Origin: Marvinbryantia sp.
Lineage (GTDB): Bacteria > Bacillota > Clostridia > Lachnospirales > Lachnospiraceae
DNA length: 64,000 nt
Direction of reading: 5' to 3'
Assembly: GCA_016297895.1 (NCBI GenBank)
Contig: JAEDFS010000004.1
Location: 23,561-87,560, forward strand
Shown here: in pieces, positions 35,119 to 44,140 of the stretch
Position numbering within the stretch: position 1 is the stretch's first letter
Layout of the letters: every line of letters starts with the position of its first letter
Program-made: the position numbers and the translations under genes
Notes under the pieces: model-generated
Told to the model about the DNA's origin: nothing
The model's database searches: none
What the model saw: the letters and a program-made list of their open reading frames with translations, nothing else

Positions 35119-36273
35119 ATGAAAGAAAATCAGATTCTGAGAATATATGGAACGAATTATAAAGAGATGACAAAACGTCTTCTGGAAAAGGCAGAACTGG
35201 AAAAACGGATTCCGGGAAAAGAGTGCCGGATCGGGATAAAGCCTAATCTGGTATCCCCTACCCCGGCCTGCCTTGGAGCCACCACCCATCCGGAAGTAGT
35301 GGCAGGGATCATTGAGTATCTTCAGGAGAGGGAATTTCGGAAGATCGTGATGGCAGAAGGATCCTGGGTGGGAGACCGGACAGAGGAATCCGTGAAAGCG
35401 TGTGGATTTGACGTGTTATCGGAGACATACGGGGTGCCGTTTCTGGATACGCAGAAAGAGGGCTCTTTTGAACAGGACTGTGCAGGAATGAAACTGAATC
35501 TCTGCAATTGTCTGAAGGAGATCGATTTTATGATCAATGTGCCGGTGATGAAGGGCCACTGTCAGACCAAGATCACCTGTGCCCTGAAAAACATGAAAGG
35601 CATGATTCCGAACCGGGAAAAGAGGAGGTTTCATTCACTTGGACTTCATAAACCCATTGCTCATCTGGCAGCAGGCATTCACCAGGATTTTATTGTGGTG
35701 GACCACATCTGCGGAGACCTGGATTCGGAAGACGGAGGAAACCCGGTTTCCTGCAACTGTGTCATGGCTGGGACGGATCCGGTGCTGATGGATGCTTATG
35801 TATGTTTTCTGCTTCATTATCAGACAGAGGAGGTCCCTTATATTTCCATGGCGGAGGAACTGGGAATCGGTTCCGCCGATCTGAACCTGGCAGAGATCCT
35901 GGTATCCGCAGAACCCGGTAAGTGGATCAGCGAGCCTGCCGGGGAATCAAAACGGGAGCTGGAAACGAGACGCAGGATCGTGGATCTGAAGGATGTGGTG
36001 GAAGCGGTGGAATCCTGCAGTGCCTGCTATGCCTATCTGGTGCCGGCACTTGAGAAGTTAAAGGAGGAAGGTCTGTTATCCGGACTGGACGAGAGAATCT
36101 GCATTGGGCAGGGCTATCAGGGAAAACAGGGGAAGATCGGCATCGGAAGATGTACGTCGGGTTTTGCTTATCATGTAAATGGATGCCCGCCTACGGAGCA
36201 GCAGATCTATGATTTCCTTCGGGAGTATCTCACAGGCGGAAAGCTCAGCCGGGAAGGTTCTGAACCAGCGTAA
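35119..36273 (+). CDS. DUF362-family protein
   Basis: The 384-residue protein matches DUF362: IGIKPNLVSPTPACLGATTHPEVV, VMAEGSWVG, NVPVMKGHCQTKITCALKNMKGMIPN and DHICGDLDSEDGG. Some DUF362 proteins carry a ferredoxin domain; here there is none, though the C-terminal part has scattered cysteines (ESCSACYAY, CIGQGYQGKQGKIGIGRC). The function is poorly known. ATG 35119 begins one base after the kinase stop with AGGGAGA inside the kinase gene, so it is co-translated with the two-component system; the in-frame upstream ATG at 35053 lies within the kinase gene. Its 3' end overlaps the convergent AraC gene by 29 bases. Confidence 0.82.
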   Translation: MKENQILRIYGTNYKEMTKRLLEKAELEKRIPGKECRIGIKPNLVSPTPACLGATTHPEVVAGIIEYLQEREFRKIVMAEGSWVGDRTEESVKACGFDVLSETYGVPFLDTQKEGSFEQDCAGMKLNLCNCLKEIDFMINVPVMKGHCQTKITCALKNMKGMIPNREKRRFHSLGLHKPIAHLAAGIHQDFIVVDHICGDLDSEDGGNPVSCNCVMAGTDPVLMDAYVCFLLHYQTEEVPYISMAEELGIGSADLNLAEILVSAEPGKWISEPAGESKRELETRRRIVDLKDVVEAVESCSACYAYLVPALEKLKEEGLLSGLDERICIGQGYQGKQGKIGIGRCTSGFAYHVNGCPPTEQQIYDFLREYLTGGKLSREGSEPA

Positions 36274-37171
36274 GGGAATCATTTCGGACATATTCTTTCC
36301 GGTCCAGCTTGCGTTTGTAAAAGGAAAAGTTACGGGCACTGGAATCCGGAAGAGAGAGAAACTGAGTGGGAGTATACCCGGTATACTCCTTGAAGGTGCG
36401 ATTGAAAGAACGGATGTTGCCAAATCCGCAGGAGAGGGCGATATCCGTAATTTTTTTGCCGGAATCCCGAAGCATGGAAGCAGCCTGTTCGATCCGGACT
36501 GCATTCAGATAGGTGACGTAATTCAGCCCCACCAGTTTTTTGAAGGTCCGGGAAAAATGGCTTTCACTGAGATTCATCTTCTCGGCAGCAAAGGCAAGCG
36601 TGAGATCTTCTCCGTAATGTTCATCGATATAAGTGAGAAGCTGCTGCATATCACTGAGGGTGTCCAGACGATGGCTGTGTATCACAGACGCTTTGTCCAA
36701 ACGGGGGTGGCAGCGGCGGAGACGGAAGATAAACTCCCTGAGCATGGCAGATACAATCTCCGGATAATAGGCCTGCCTTGAGGTCAGCTCTTCACTGACC
36801 TGAGAAAAAAGCCTGAGGACATCCTGTTCCATGTGATAGGTCTTCAGCATTTCGCAGGTGACGAGAGGATGAACGAAATGGGCATGGTGGTAGTGAGAAC
36901 CGATTACGCCGGGGTTCAGGACGATAAAACTGAGGCAGTTTTCATATTCTCCGGAATCACTGTAATGAAAATCTCCGGTATCCACATAGACAAGATCACC
37001 GGCGCTGGCAGTAAATTCATCATCATTTACGCAGAAACGGGCCTGGCCGGAGCAGACATAGATCAGCTCCACCTCCTGATGCCAGTGGGCAAGGAAACTG
37101 ATATTCTGATAGGATGCCTGCCAGACCATCAGGTCGGAATCATAATTGCGCACTTCGTGAAAAGCTTTCAT
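36245..37171 (-). CDS. AraC-family regulator with N-terminal cupin
   Basis: The 308-residue protein has a cupin-like sensor (FLAHWHQEVELIYVCSGQA, AGDLVYVDTGDFHY) and two C-terminal AraC helix-turn-helix units (LTLAFAAEKMNLSESHFSRTFKKLVG, KITDIALSCGFGNIRSFNRTFKEYTG). I chose the ATG at 37169-37171 because GGAGGAG lies just upstream; an ATG seven codons earlier would swallow that site. It is divergent from fucI, so it may activate fucose genes in response to a sugar or sugar phosphate. The 3' end overlaps the DUF362 gene. Confidence 0.88.
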   Translation of the reverse strand: MKAFHEVRNYDSDLMVWQASYQNISFLAHWHQEVELIYVCSGQARFCVNDDEFTASAGDLVYVDTGDFHYSDSGEYENCLSFIVLNPGVIGSHYHHAHFVHPLVTCEMLKTYHMEQDVLRLFSQVSEELTSRQAYYPEIVSAMLREFIFRLRRCHPRLDKASVIHSHRLDTLSDMQQLLTYIDEHYGEDLTLAFAAEKMNLSESHFSRTFKKLVGLNYVTYLNAVRIEQAASMLRDSGKKITDIALSCGFGNIRSFNRTFKEYTGYTPTQFLSLPDSSARNFSFYKRKLDRKEYVRNDSLTLVQNLPG

Positions 37172-37283
37172 TTCATGCTCCTCCATTTTCATCGACTGGG
37201 AATCGTATCATTAGAATAACAAAAATAACAAAAAATGTCCATATTCTAACATATTTTTGCGTGATTTTCACAAAGAAATGTAG

Positions 37284-37315
37284 TATAATACAGACACAGT
37301 GAAGCGTTTCGTTTG
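37284..37315 (+). promoter_or_regulatory. fucI promoter -10 and LacI-type operator
   Basis: TATAAT lies at 37284-37289; the -35 is weak, as expected if an activator helps. GTGAAGCGTTTCGTTT (37299-37314) starts ten bases later, covering the expected transcription start. It matches the operator copies before lacI, the sugar kinase and the aldolase operon. Confidence 0.65.
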
Positions 37316-37356
37316 AGAAACAAAAAAATCTATAGAAATTGGGAGGGAATTTTATA

Positions 37357-39159
37357 ATGGCAAAGAACAGATATGTCGGCGAGTATCCTGCAATCGGTAT
37401 CCGTCCTACGATTGATGGTCGTAGAGGTGCTTTGAAGGTTCGTGAGTCTCTGGAAGATCAGACGATGGGTATGGCACTCGCTGCTAAGAAATTATTTGAA
37501 GAGAATCTGAAGTATTCCAACGGTGAGCCGGTCAGAGTGGTGATCGCAGATACGACCATCGGTCGTGTGGCAGAGGCTGCTGCCTGCGAAGCAAAATTTG
37601 AAAAAGAGGGTGTTGCGATCACTCTTACCGTTACTCCGTGCTGGTGCTACGGATCAGAGACTATGGATATGAACCGCAATACGATCAAAGCTGTCTGGGG
37701 CATGAATGCTACTGAGAGACCGGGTGCTGTTTACCTGGCTTCCGTACTGGCTACACATGCACAGAAAGGCCTGCCGGCTTTCGGTATTTACGGTCATGAC
37801 GTATGTGAAGCAGACGATATGAAAATTCCGGAAGATGTACAGGAAAAACTTCTTCGTTTCGGACGTGCTGCCGTAGCTGCCGCAACCATGAAGGGCAAAT
37901 CCTACCTGCAGATCGGTTCTCAGTGTATGGGTATCGGCGGTTCCATCATTGATCAGGAGTTTATCGAGTCTTATCTGGGCATGCGCGTGGAGTCCGTGGA
38001 TGAGGTTGAGATCCTTCGTCGTATGGATGAGCATGTATACAATGAAGAAGAGTATCAGAAAGCTCTTGCATGGATCAAGGAAAACTGCAAGGAGGGTTAC
38101 GATAAGAATCCGGATTTCGTAAAGGCTACTGATGAGCAGAAGAAAGAAACCTGGGAGTTCCTGGCTAAGATGGCTGTTATCATCGAAGATCTGTATCAGG
38201 GCAACCCGAATCTGCCGGCTGGCTGTGAGGAAGAGGCTGTGGGACACAATGCGATCTGCGGTGGTTTCCAGGGTCAGAGACAGTGGACAGACTACAAACC
38301 GAACTGTGACCTGCCGGAAGCTATTCTGAATACATCCTTCGACTGGAACGGAGCAAGAGAGCCGTTTATCCTGGCTACCGAGAACGATGTTCTGAATGGT
38401 CTTGGCATGCTGTTTATGAACCTTCTGACCAACAGAGCTCAGATGTTTGCCGATGTTCGTACCTGTTGGAACGGACATTCTGTAGAGCGTGTAACCGGAT
38501 ACAAGCTGGAAGGGCATGCAGCAGATGCTGACGGTATCATCCACCTGATCAACTCCGGTGCCTGCTGTCTGGATGCAAGCGGAGTTTGCAAAGATGAAAA
38601 CGGCAATGCTGTAATGAAAGAATGGTACAATATTACAGAAGAAGATCAGAAAGCGATCATGAATGCTACCGAATGGTGTGCAGCGGATAACGGTTATTTC
38701 CGTGGCGGCGGATTCTCATCCAGATTTGAGACAAAGACAGAAATGCCGGCAACTATGATCCGTCTGAACCTGGTAAGAGGTTTAGGACCTGTTCTTCAGA
38801 TCGCAGAAGGCTGGACCGTAGCTCTTCCGGAGCAGGTATCCGATACTCTGTGGAAACGTACTGACTATACATGGCCGTGTACATGGTTTGCACCGCGTAC
38901 AGATGGAGTCGTTGGAAGCCCGTTTGAAAATGCTTACAGCGTAATGAACAACTGGGGTGCTAACCACGGTGCGATCTCCTATGGTCATATCGGTGCTGAT
39001 CTGATCACCATGTGCTCCATCCTGAGAATCCCGGTTTGCATGCACAATGTTCCGACAAAAGACATCTTCCGTCCGGCTGCATGGAATGCATTCGGTATGG
39101 ACAAAGAGGGTGCAGACTACAGAGCATGTGCTACATTTGGACCGATGTACAAAAAATAA
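37357..39159 (+). CDS. fucI: L-fucose isomerase
   Basis: FucI interconverts L-fucose and L-fuculose in the cytoplasm. The 600-residue protein opens with YPAIGIRPTIDGRRGALKV and contains VTPCWCYGSETMDM, FGIYGHDVCEADD, LQIGSQCMGIGGSI, and AICGGFQGQRQWTDY typical of the family, with conserved metal-ligand acids (ILNTSFDWNGAREP). Length is normal. I chose ATG 37357 after GGGAGGG; an in-frame TTG at 37339 would start before that site. Codon choice is biased to GGT, CGT and GCT more than its neighbours, which suggests high expression. It follows a LacI-type operator. Confidence 0.95.
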   Translation: MAKNRYVGEYPAIGIRPTIDGRRGALKVRESLEDQTMGMALAAKKLFEENLKYSNGEPVRVVIADTTIGRVAEAAACEAKFEKEGVAITLTVTPCWCYGSETMDMNRNTIKAVWGMNATERPGAVYLASVLATHAQKGLPAFGIYGHDVCEADDMKIPEDVQEKLLRFGRAAVAAATMKGKSYLQIGSQCMGIGGSIIDQEFIESYLGMRVESVDEVEILRRMDEHVYNEEEYQKALAWIKENCKEGYDKNPDFVKATDEQKKETWEFLAKMAVIIEDLYQGNPNLPAGCEEEAVGHNAICGGFQGQRQWTDYKPNCDLPEAILNTSFDWNGAREPFILATENDVLNGLGMLFMNLLTNRAQMFADVRTCWNGHSVERVTGYKLEGHAADADGIIHLINSGACCLDASGVCKDENGNAVMKEWYNITEEDQKAIMNATEWCAADNGYFRGGGFSSRFETKTEMPATMIRLNLVRGLGPVLQIAEGWTVALPEQVSDTLWKRTDYTWPCTWFAPRTDGVVGSPFENAYSVMNNWGANHGAISYGHIGADLITMCSILRIPVCMHNVPTKDIFRPAAWNAFGMDKEGADYRACATFGPMYKK

Positions 39160-39181
39160 AAAGTTTTAAATTATAAATAAG

Positions 39182-39349
39182 AAACGTAGGATCCATCCTT
39201 TACGAAAACACGAACCCTACACTCGCTCACCTGCAGTTTCATTTGCGCAGACGTTGTCACGACAAAAGCATTGTTCCGCCGTCTGCGCAGGAAATTGGGT
39301 GAGCTCGATCGGGTTCTACCGTTTTCTTTAAAGGATGGATCCTGCGTTT
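39182..39349. repeat. 168-bp imperfect fold-back (MITE-like) sequence
   Basis: The 245-base gap between fucI and the convergent AraC gene is almost wholly a long imperfect palindrome. AAACGTAGGATCCATCCTTTA at the left pairs with TAAAGGATGGATCCTGCGTTT at the right. Further in, GAACCC pairs with GGGTTC, CTCACC with GGTGAG, and GCGCAGACG (39245-39253) with CGTCTGCGC (39280-39288). The apex is about 26 bases and can form a small TTGTC/GACAA hairpin. It has no ORF. It could be a miniature inverted-repeat element or an unusually large terminator serving both genes. No clear target-site duplication is visible. Confidence 0.7.
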
Positions 39350-39404
39350 TCTGTATTCACATTTTAAAACGATATAATGAGTCGGCAGCATTCCGTTTTG
39401 GACC

Positions 39405-40256
39405 TTAAAATTCCGCCGTCATAAACTGCTTCGGTGTGACGCCCTTATACTTATGGAAGGTCTTGATAAAGTAACTTTCATCATTGAAACCGCAGGAAAT
39501 GGCGGTTTCTTTTATGGAAATATTCTTGGTGGACAGCATTTCGCAGGCGCATTCGATGCGGTAATAATTCAGGTAATCAATGGGTGTCCGTTCTGTCATG
39601 CTGCGGAAATAACGGCAAAAGTATCTGGGATTCATGCCGGCGATCCTGGCCAGCTTATCCAGGGTGATATTGCCGGAGTAGTTTTCTGCAATGTAGGCCA
39701 GAACATTCTTGATGGAGGTAAGACGCTCGGCAGAGGCGACATCTCCGGTGCTTTCTTCGTACAGATGTTCCGATAAAATGGTTCCGATCAGCTCGTAAAG
39801 ATATCCCTGAGTCATAAATTCATAACCTGTTTTTTTGGAGGACAGGGCATGACTGAGATTTTTTACGATGGGCAGGATCAGGGGGCTGTGCTGGGCAAGG
39901 TAAGTGTGGATCATAATCTTATGGTCCATAATATCGTGAATCGTTTTGGCACAGGCATGGTTGTCCTTCAGAAGAATCTGAAGATTAAAGACAATACACT
40001 CGTAAACGCAGTCGTGAGGGATGCCGCCGTGAATAAACCCGTCGGTGACGAATATTACATCCCCGGGCTGACAGACATGGACTTCTTTATTAATAGTCAG
40101 ATGAAAGGTTCCGGAAATGATCCGGATAATTTCATAGTGCGTATGCCAGTGATGAGGCATATAATACCTGGGACTGTGGGGATTTTCCGCATAAAAGGCA
40201 ATGGGAAAATTAAATGTTCCGGGATCCTTACGTTCCTTATAATCAATGTATTTCAT
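39405..40256 (-). CDS. AraC-family regulator with N-terminal cupin
   Basis: The 283-residue protein has a cupin half (MPHHWHTHYEIIRIISGTFHL, QPGDVIFVTDGFIHGG) and two AraC helix-turn-helix units (ITLDKLARIAGMNPRYFCRYFRSMT, SIKETAISCGFNDESYFIKTFHKYKG). AAGGAG precedes the start at 40256. It is divergent from lacI, in the middle of the fucose/sugar block, so it probably controls some of these genes. It differs from the other AraC protein at 36245 enough that they are paralogues rather than a recent duplication. Confidence 0.88.
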   Translation of the reverse strand: MKYIDYKERKDPGTFNFPIAFYAENPHSPRYYMPHHWHTHYEIIRIISGTFHLTINKEVHVCQPGDVIFVTDGFIHGGIPHDCVYECIVFNLQILLKDNHACAKTIHDIMDHKIMIHTYLAQHSPLILPIVKNLSHALSSKKTGYEFMTQGYLYELIGTILSEHLYEESTGDVASAERLTSIKNVLAYIAENYSGNITLDKLARIAGMNPRYFCRYFRSMTERTPIDYLNYYRIECACEMLSTKNISIKETAISCGFNDESYFIKTFHKYKGVTPKQFMTAEF

Positions 40257-40354
40257 GACAGGGGCTCCTTTTGTGCCAAAATTGTGTGCAAAACAGGTGA
40301 ATTTTCTACTATATGTTATGTATTATATCACTTTTCTTTTCTTTTTCCAGTCTT

Positions 40355-40392
40355 TATAATCAAAATTATCAGGAGAACGTAACGTTTCGCTC
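40355..40392 (+). promoter_or_regulatory. lacI promoter -10 and operator
   Basis: TATAAT (40355-40360) with a weak TTTTCT 17 bases upstream is followed by ACGTAACGTTTCGCTC (40377-40392), a copy of the shared operator. The repressor is therefore probably autoregulated. Confidence 0.6.
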
Positions 40393-40437
40393 TATACGGC
40401 AGGAAAGCGGGGCAAATCAGACAGTAAAGGAGGACTT

Positions 40438-41451
40438 ATGCCGGCAACGATACGCGATATAAAAGAAAAAACAGGTCTCTCCCTGGCAACGATTTCCAAA
40501 TATCTGAACGGTGGAAATGTACTTCCGGAAAACCGTGTCAGGATTGAAGCTGCCATCAAAGAACTGCATTATGAGGTCAATGAGATTGCCAGGGGACTGG
40601 TCACCAATAAGACAAAAACAGTAGGTGTGCTGGTGTACAGCATTGAAAGTCTGTTTAACGGAACCCTGCTTCGATATATTGGGGAAGCGCTGAGAAAGCA
40701 GGGATATGGAATGCTGATCTGTGACTCCTGCGAGGATGAGGAAGTGGAGGCCAACAGTATCCGGTTCCTTGTGAATAAAAAAGTAGATGGGATCATTGTG
40801 GTTCCTGTGGCAAAGACGTCCGGATTCTTAAAACCTGCCAGGAATGCGGGAGTTCCGGTGGTTTTAGTGGACCGGGCCCTTCTTGATGAGGAACATGACT
40901 GTATTAAGATCGATAACCGGATGGCGGCGTTTCGGGCAATGAATACGCTGCTGGATAATTTTCACGAAAAAATAGCAGTGATCTGTTCCGGTGTGGAGTA
41001 TACGGGAATTGAACGGTATAAGGGATTTCTGGATGCCATGGAGGCAAGGGGGCTTCATGTGCCGGAAACCTATCAGAAAAGGGGAAAGCACTGTTTCCAG
41101 TACGGATATCAGAGTATGAAGGAGCTTTTAGAGTTAAAAGACCGGCCGACTGCAGTGTTTATGACAAATTATGAGATCACACTGGGGGCGGTCATGGCGG
41201 TGAATGAGTCTCCGTATCGATGCCCGGAGGATATTTCCATGATCGGGTTTGATGATCTGATCCTTTCTCAGGTGGTAAATCCTAAGATGTATATGGTGGT
41301 TCAGCCCATGAAAGAAATGGGAGAAAAAGCGGTGGAACTGCTGCTGGAGCGGATCAGGCAGAAGGGGGAGGATCCCATGCCGATGGAAATGATCGTGACC
41401 ACCCGGGTGCAGAAAGGGAATTCCATACGGAATCTGAAGGAAGAAAAATAG
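40438..41451 (+). CDS. LacI-family transcriptional regulator
   Basis: The 337-residue protein has the N-terminal LacI helix-turn-helix (TIRDIKEKTGLSLATISKYLNG) and hinge helix region (IKELHYEVNEIARGLV), then a periplasmic-binding-like sugar domain (VGVLVYSIESLFNGTLL, KVDGIIVVP, SMIGFDDLILSQVV). AAGGAGG lies before ATG 40438. Four copies of one operator stand before this gene, fucI, the sugar kinase and the aldolase-transporter operon, making it the likely shared repressor. The effector is presumably a fucose-pathway sugar or sugar phosphate (inference). Confidence 0.92.
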   Translation: MPATIRDIKEKTGLSLATISKYLNGGNVLPENRVRIEAAIKELHYEVNEIARGLVTNKTKTVGVLVYSIESLFNGTLLRYIGEALRKQGYGMLICDSCEDEEVEANSIRFLVNKKVDGIIVVPVAKTSGFLKPARNAGVPVVLVDRALLDEEHDCIKIDNRMAAFRAMNTLLDNFHEKIAVICSGVEYTGIERYKGFLDAMEARGLHVPETYQKRGKHCFQYGYQSMKELLELKDRPTAVFMTNYEITLGAVMAVNESPYRCPEDISMIGFDDLILSQVVNPKMYMVVQPMKEMGEKAVELLLERIRQKGEDPMPMEMIVTTRVQKGNSIRNLKEEK

Positions 41452-41470
41452 AATTATTTTTTAGATATAA

Positions 41471-41486
41471 GTGAAACGTTTCGCTC
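41471..41486. promoter_or_regulatory. LacI-type operator before the FGGY kinase
   Basis: GTGAAACGTTTCGCTC contains the perfect palindrome GAAACGTTTC. TATAAG (41466-41471) directly upstream may be a -10. The GTG at 41471 is in frame with the kinase but lies within the operator, arguing against it as a start. Confidence 0.7.
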
Positions 41487-41527
41487 CCGGAACGAAGAAA
41501 ACGAGCGAAAGGAACAGGAGGAAAGAC

Positions 41528-43012
41528 ATGGACAGACAGCTTCTGGGAATAGATCTTGGAACATCTGCCTGTAAGGTGGCAGTGTTTGACGAAGGTGGCA
41601 GAGTGCTTGCTCAGGCAAACGAGGCCTATCAGGTATATTATCCGGAAAAGGGATGGGCCGAGCAGGATGCGGACGAATGGTGGCATGCGATCTGCAGAGC
41701 GATCAGAACGGTTCTTGGAAAAGAGGAGGTCCGGGCGGACCGGATCTGCGGCATCGGTGTGGATGGTCAGAGCTGGTCAGCTATTCCGGTGGACAGGGAG
41801 GGACATGCTCTTTACCGGACTCCGATCTGGATGGATACAAGAGCACGGGATATCTGTGACAGAGTAAAAGAACAGGTGGGGGAGGATGAGATCTTCCGCA
41901 TTGCGGGAAATGATTTTCTTCCTTCGTATACGACTCCGAAGATGCTGTGGTTTCAGGAAGAAAGACCGGAGATCTTTGAAAAGACAGATAAATTTTTGCA
42001 GAGCAACAGCTACATTGTCATGAAGCTTACCGGAATTATGAGCCAGGATCTGTCCCAGGGATATGGAATCCACTTCTTCGATATGAAGAAGCTGTCCTAT
42101 GATTCGGAGCTTGCCGGGAAGCTGGGACTTTCCACAGACCTTGTGCCGGAGCTGTACCGATGCGATGAGGTGGTGGGAACGGTGACCCCGGAGGCGGCAG
42201 CGCTTACCGGGCTGAAGATCGGGACACCTGTGGTGGCGGGAGGACTGGATGCAGCCTGCGGAACACTTGGTGCCGGCGTATGTCGGCCGGGACAGACCCA
42301 GGAACAGGGAGGACAGGCGGGAGGTATGAGTATCTGTACCGATCAGGCGCTGGCCCATAAAAAGCTGATCTTATCTCCTCATGTGGTGCCCGGATTCTGG
42401 CTTTTGCAGGGCGGTTCCGTGGGAGGCGGAGGTGCACTGAAGTGGTTCCGCCAGGAACTGGGAAAGGGACTTTCCTTTGATGAATTGACGGAGGAGGCAG
42501 AAAAGATTCCGGCAGGAAGCGAAGGACTGGTATTTCTTCCGTACATGGCGGGAGAGCGGTCACCGATCTGGAATCCGGATGCCAAAGGAGTGTTCTACGG
42601 ACTTTCCTTTGATAAGACCAGAGGCCATATGATCCGTTCTGTGCTGGAGGGTGTGGCATTTTCTCTTGAGCATAATCTGCGGACTGCTGCGGAGACGGGA
42701 ATCCGGGTAGATACCTTAAATGCCATGGGCGGGGCCGCCAACTCCAGACTCTGGACCCAGATCAAGGCAGATGTGACCGGAAAGACCATCCGGGTACCGG
42801 CATCTGACACGGCTACGACCCTTGGGGCAGTGCTTCTGGCAGGGGTGGGCTGCGGTGTTTACCGGGACTATGAGGAAGCGGTGAGTCGGACGATCCGTGT
42901 TACGAGAGTGCAGGAACCGGATCCGTCAAATCATGAGAAGTATCAGAAAAGCATGGAACTGTACCTTCAGTTATATGAGGATCTGAAAGGCACGTTTTCA
43001 AAATATTCATAG
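41528..43012 (+). CDS. FGGY-family carbohydrate kinase, probable L-fuculokinase role
   Basis: The 494-residue protein has the FGGY fold: LLGIDLGTSACKVAVFD (phosphate-1 loop), GWAEQDADEWW, GIGVDGQSWSAI, TPIWMDTRA, then the second half with VVAGGLDAACGTLGAG (phosphate-2) and MGGAANSRLWTQIKADVTG (FGGY signature region). It most resembles xylulokinases overall. In this locus, with fucI and fucA and no other FGGY kinase, the natural job is to phosphorylate L-fuculose, but D-xylulose or another ketose cannot be excluded. ATG 41528 follows AGGAGG. A LacI operator stands just before it, and the dehydrogenase gene follows by 57 bases. Confidence 0.85.
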   Translation: MDRQLLGIDLGTSACKVAVFDEGGRVLAQANEAYQVYYPEKGWAEQDADEWWHAICRAIRTVLGKEEVRADRICGIGVDGQSWSAIPVDREGHALYRTPIWMDTRARDICDRVKEQVGEDEIFRIAGNDFLPSYTTPKMLWFQEERPEIFEKTDKFLQSNSYIVMKLTGIMSQDLSQGYGIHFFDMKKLSYDSELAGKLGLSTDLVPELYRCDEVVGTVTPEAAALTGLKIGTPVVAGGLDAACGTLGAGVCRPGQTQEQGGQAGGMSICTDQALAHKKLILSPHVVPGFWLLQGGSVGGGGALKWFRQELGKGLSFDELTEEAEKIPAGSEGLVFLPYMAGERSPIWNPDAKGVFYGLSFDKTRGHMIRSVLEGVAFSLEHNLRTAAETGIRVDTLNAMGGAANSRLWTQIKADVTGKTIRVPASDTATTLGAVLLAGVGCGVYRDYEEAVSRTIRVTRVQEPDPSNHEKYQKSMELYLQLYEDLKGTFSKYS

Positions 43013-43069
43013 AAATGATTCGGGAAAATGGGGCGTCTGCCTTAACAGCCTGAAGATGAGGAGGAAAAA

Positions 43070-44119
43070 ATGAAAGCAGGAGTAGTACATGCAAAGAACG
43101 ATATCCGTTATGAGGAGATTGAAAAGCCCAAGGCAGAGCCGGGCAAGGTCCTGATCAAAGTGAAATATACGGGGATCTGCGGTTCTGATGTCCCCAGGGT
43201 AAACGGGGATGCCTGCCATTATTTCCCCAATGTGCTGGGACATGAGTTTTCCGGAACAGTGGTGGAAACAGGAGAGGGTGTGACCTCATTAAAACCCGGT
43301 GACCGGGTGGCGGGAGTACCTCTGGTGCCCTGTATGAAATGTGAGGACTGCCAGAAGGGTAATTATTCCCTCTGCCGCCATTACAGCTTTATCGGTTCCA
43401 GAGAATTCGGAAGCTTTGCGGAATATGTGGCGGTACCGGAACAGAATGCGGTGAAGTTTGATGATGAGGTAAGCTTTGAAAAAGGTGCTTTTTTTGAACC
43501 GGCTACAGTGGCACTTCACGGACTTCGCAGAGTGGATTACAAAGGAGGCAAACATGTAGCGATCCTTGGCGGAGGAACCATCGGTATGATGACTGCCCAG
43601 TGGGCGAAGATCTTCGGCGCAAAGACGGTGACCGTGTTTGATATTCTGGAGGAACGTCTGGATCTGGCAAAACGTCTTGGCGCAGATCACGGAGTAAATT
43701 CTTCCAAAGAAGACTATATGGACCGGGTCAGCGAGATCACGGGAGGCCAGGGCTTTGATTATGTCTATGAGACAGCGGGGAATACCATCACGATGAAGAT
43801 GGCATTTAAGCTGGCGGCCAACAAAGCACAGGTCTGCTTTATCGGAACCCCCACAAGGGAACTGAGTTTTTCTGTGGAGGAATGGGAGAACATGAACCGG
43901 AAGGAATTTACCCTGACCGGATCCTGGATGAGTTATTCCGCACCCTTCCCGGGAGATGAATGGGAGCTGGCTGCCCATTATTTCAAGACGGGAGAACTGA
44001 AATTTGATGAGTCCTTTATTTTCAGAAAAATACCGCTTTCCAGAATCGATGAAGCGTTTGAAATGTTCAAGACACCCGGAACGGTACGGGGAAAGATTCT
44101 GATCGACAGCGAAAAATAA
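43070..44119 (+). CDS. Zinc-dependent MDR dehydrogenase, galactitol-1-phosphate/polyol type
   Basis: The 349-residue medium-chain dehydrogenase has the catalytic zinc motif GICGSDVPR and GHEFSG, the structural zinc set in CMKCEDCQKGNYSLC, and the NAD-binding loop AILGGGTIGMMTAQ. The sequence is nearest by eye to sugar-alcohol phosphate dehydrogenases (GatD-like). Its substrate is not certain; a polyol, a polyol phosphate, or lactaldehyde/propanediol are possible. GAGGAGG lies before ATG 43070. It lies between the kinase and an aldo/keto reductase and probably shares their operon. Confidence 0.82.
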   Translation: MKAGVVHAKNDIRYEEIEKPKAEPGKVLIKVKYTGICGSDVPRVNGDACHYFPNVLGHEFSGTVVETGEGVTSLKPGDRVAGVPLVPCMKCEDCQKGNYSLCRHYSFIGSREFGSFAEYVAVPEQNAVKFDDEVSFEKGAFFEPATVALHGLRRVDYKGGKHVAILGGGTIGMMTAQWAKIFGAKTVTVFDILEERLDLAKRLGADHGVNSSKEDYMDRVSEITGGQGFDYVYETAGNTITMKMAFKLAANKAQVCFIGTPTRELSFSVEEWENMNRKEFTLTGSWMSYSAPFPGDEWELAAHYFKTGELKFDESFIFRKIPLSRIDEAFEMFKTPGTVRGKILIDSEK

Positions 44120-44140
44120 AAAAAGCAGGAGGAAAGAAAC

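Noticed and set aside
37299..37315. CcpA cre site
   Set aside because: The motif is cre-like, but four copies share extra flanking bases and sit by a local LacI gene, so a dedicated repressor is the better reading. CcpA cross-binding is not excluded.
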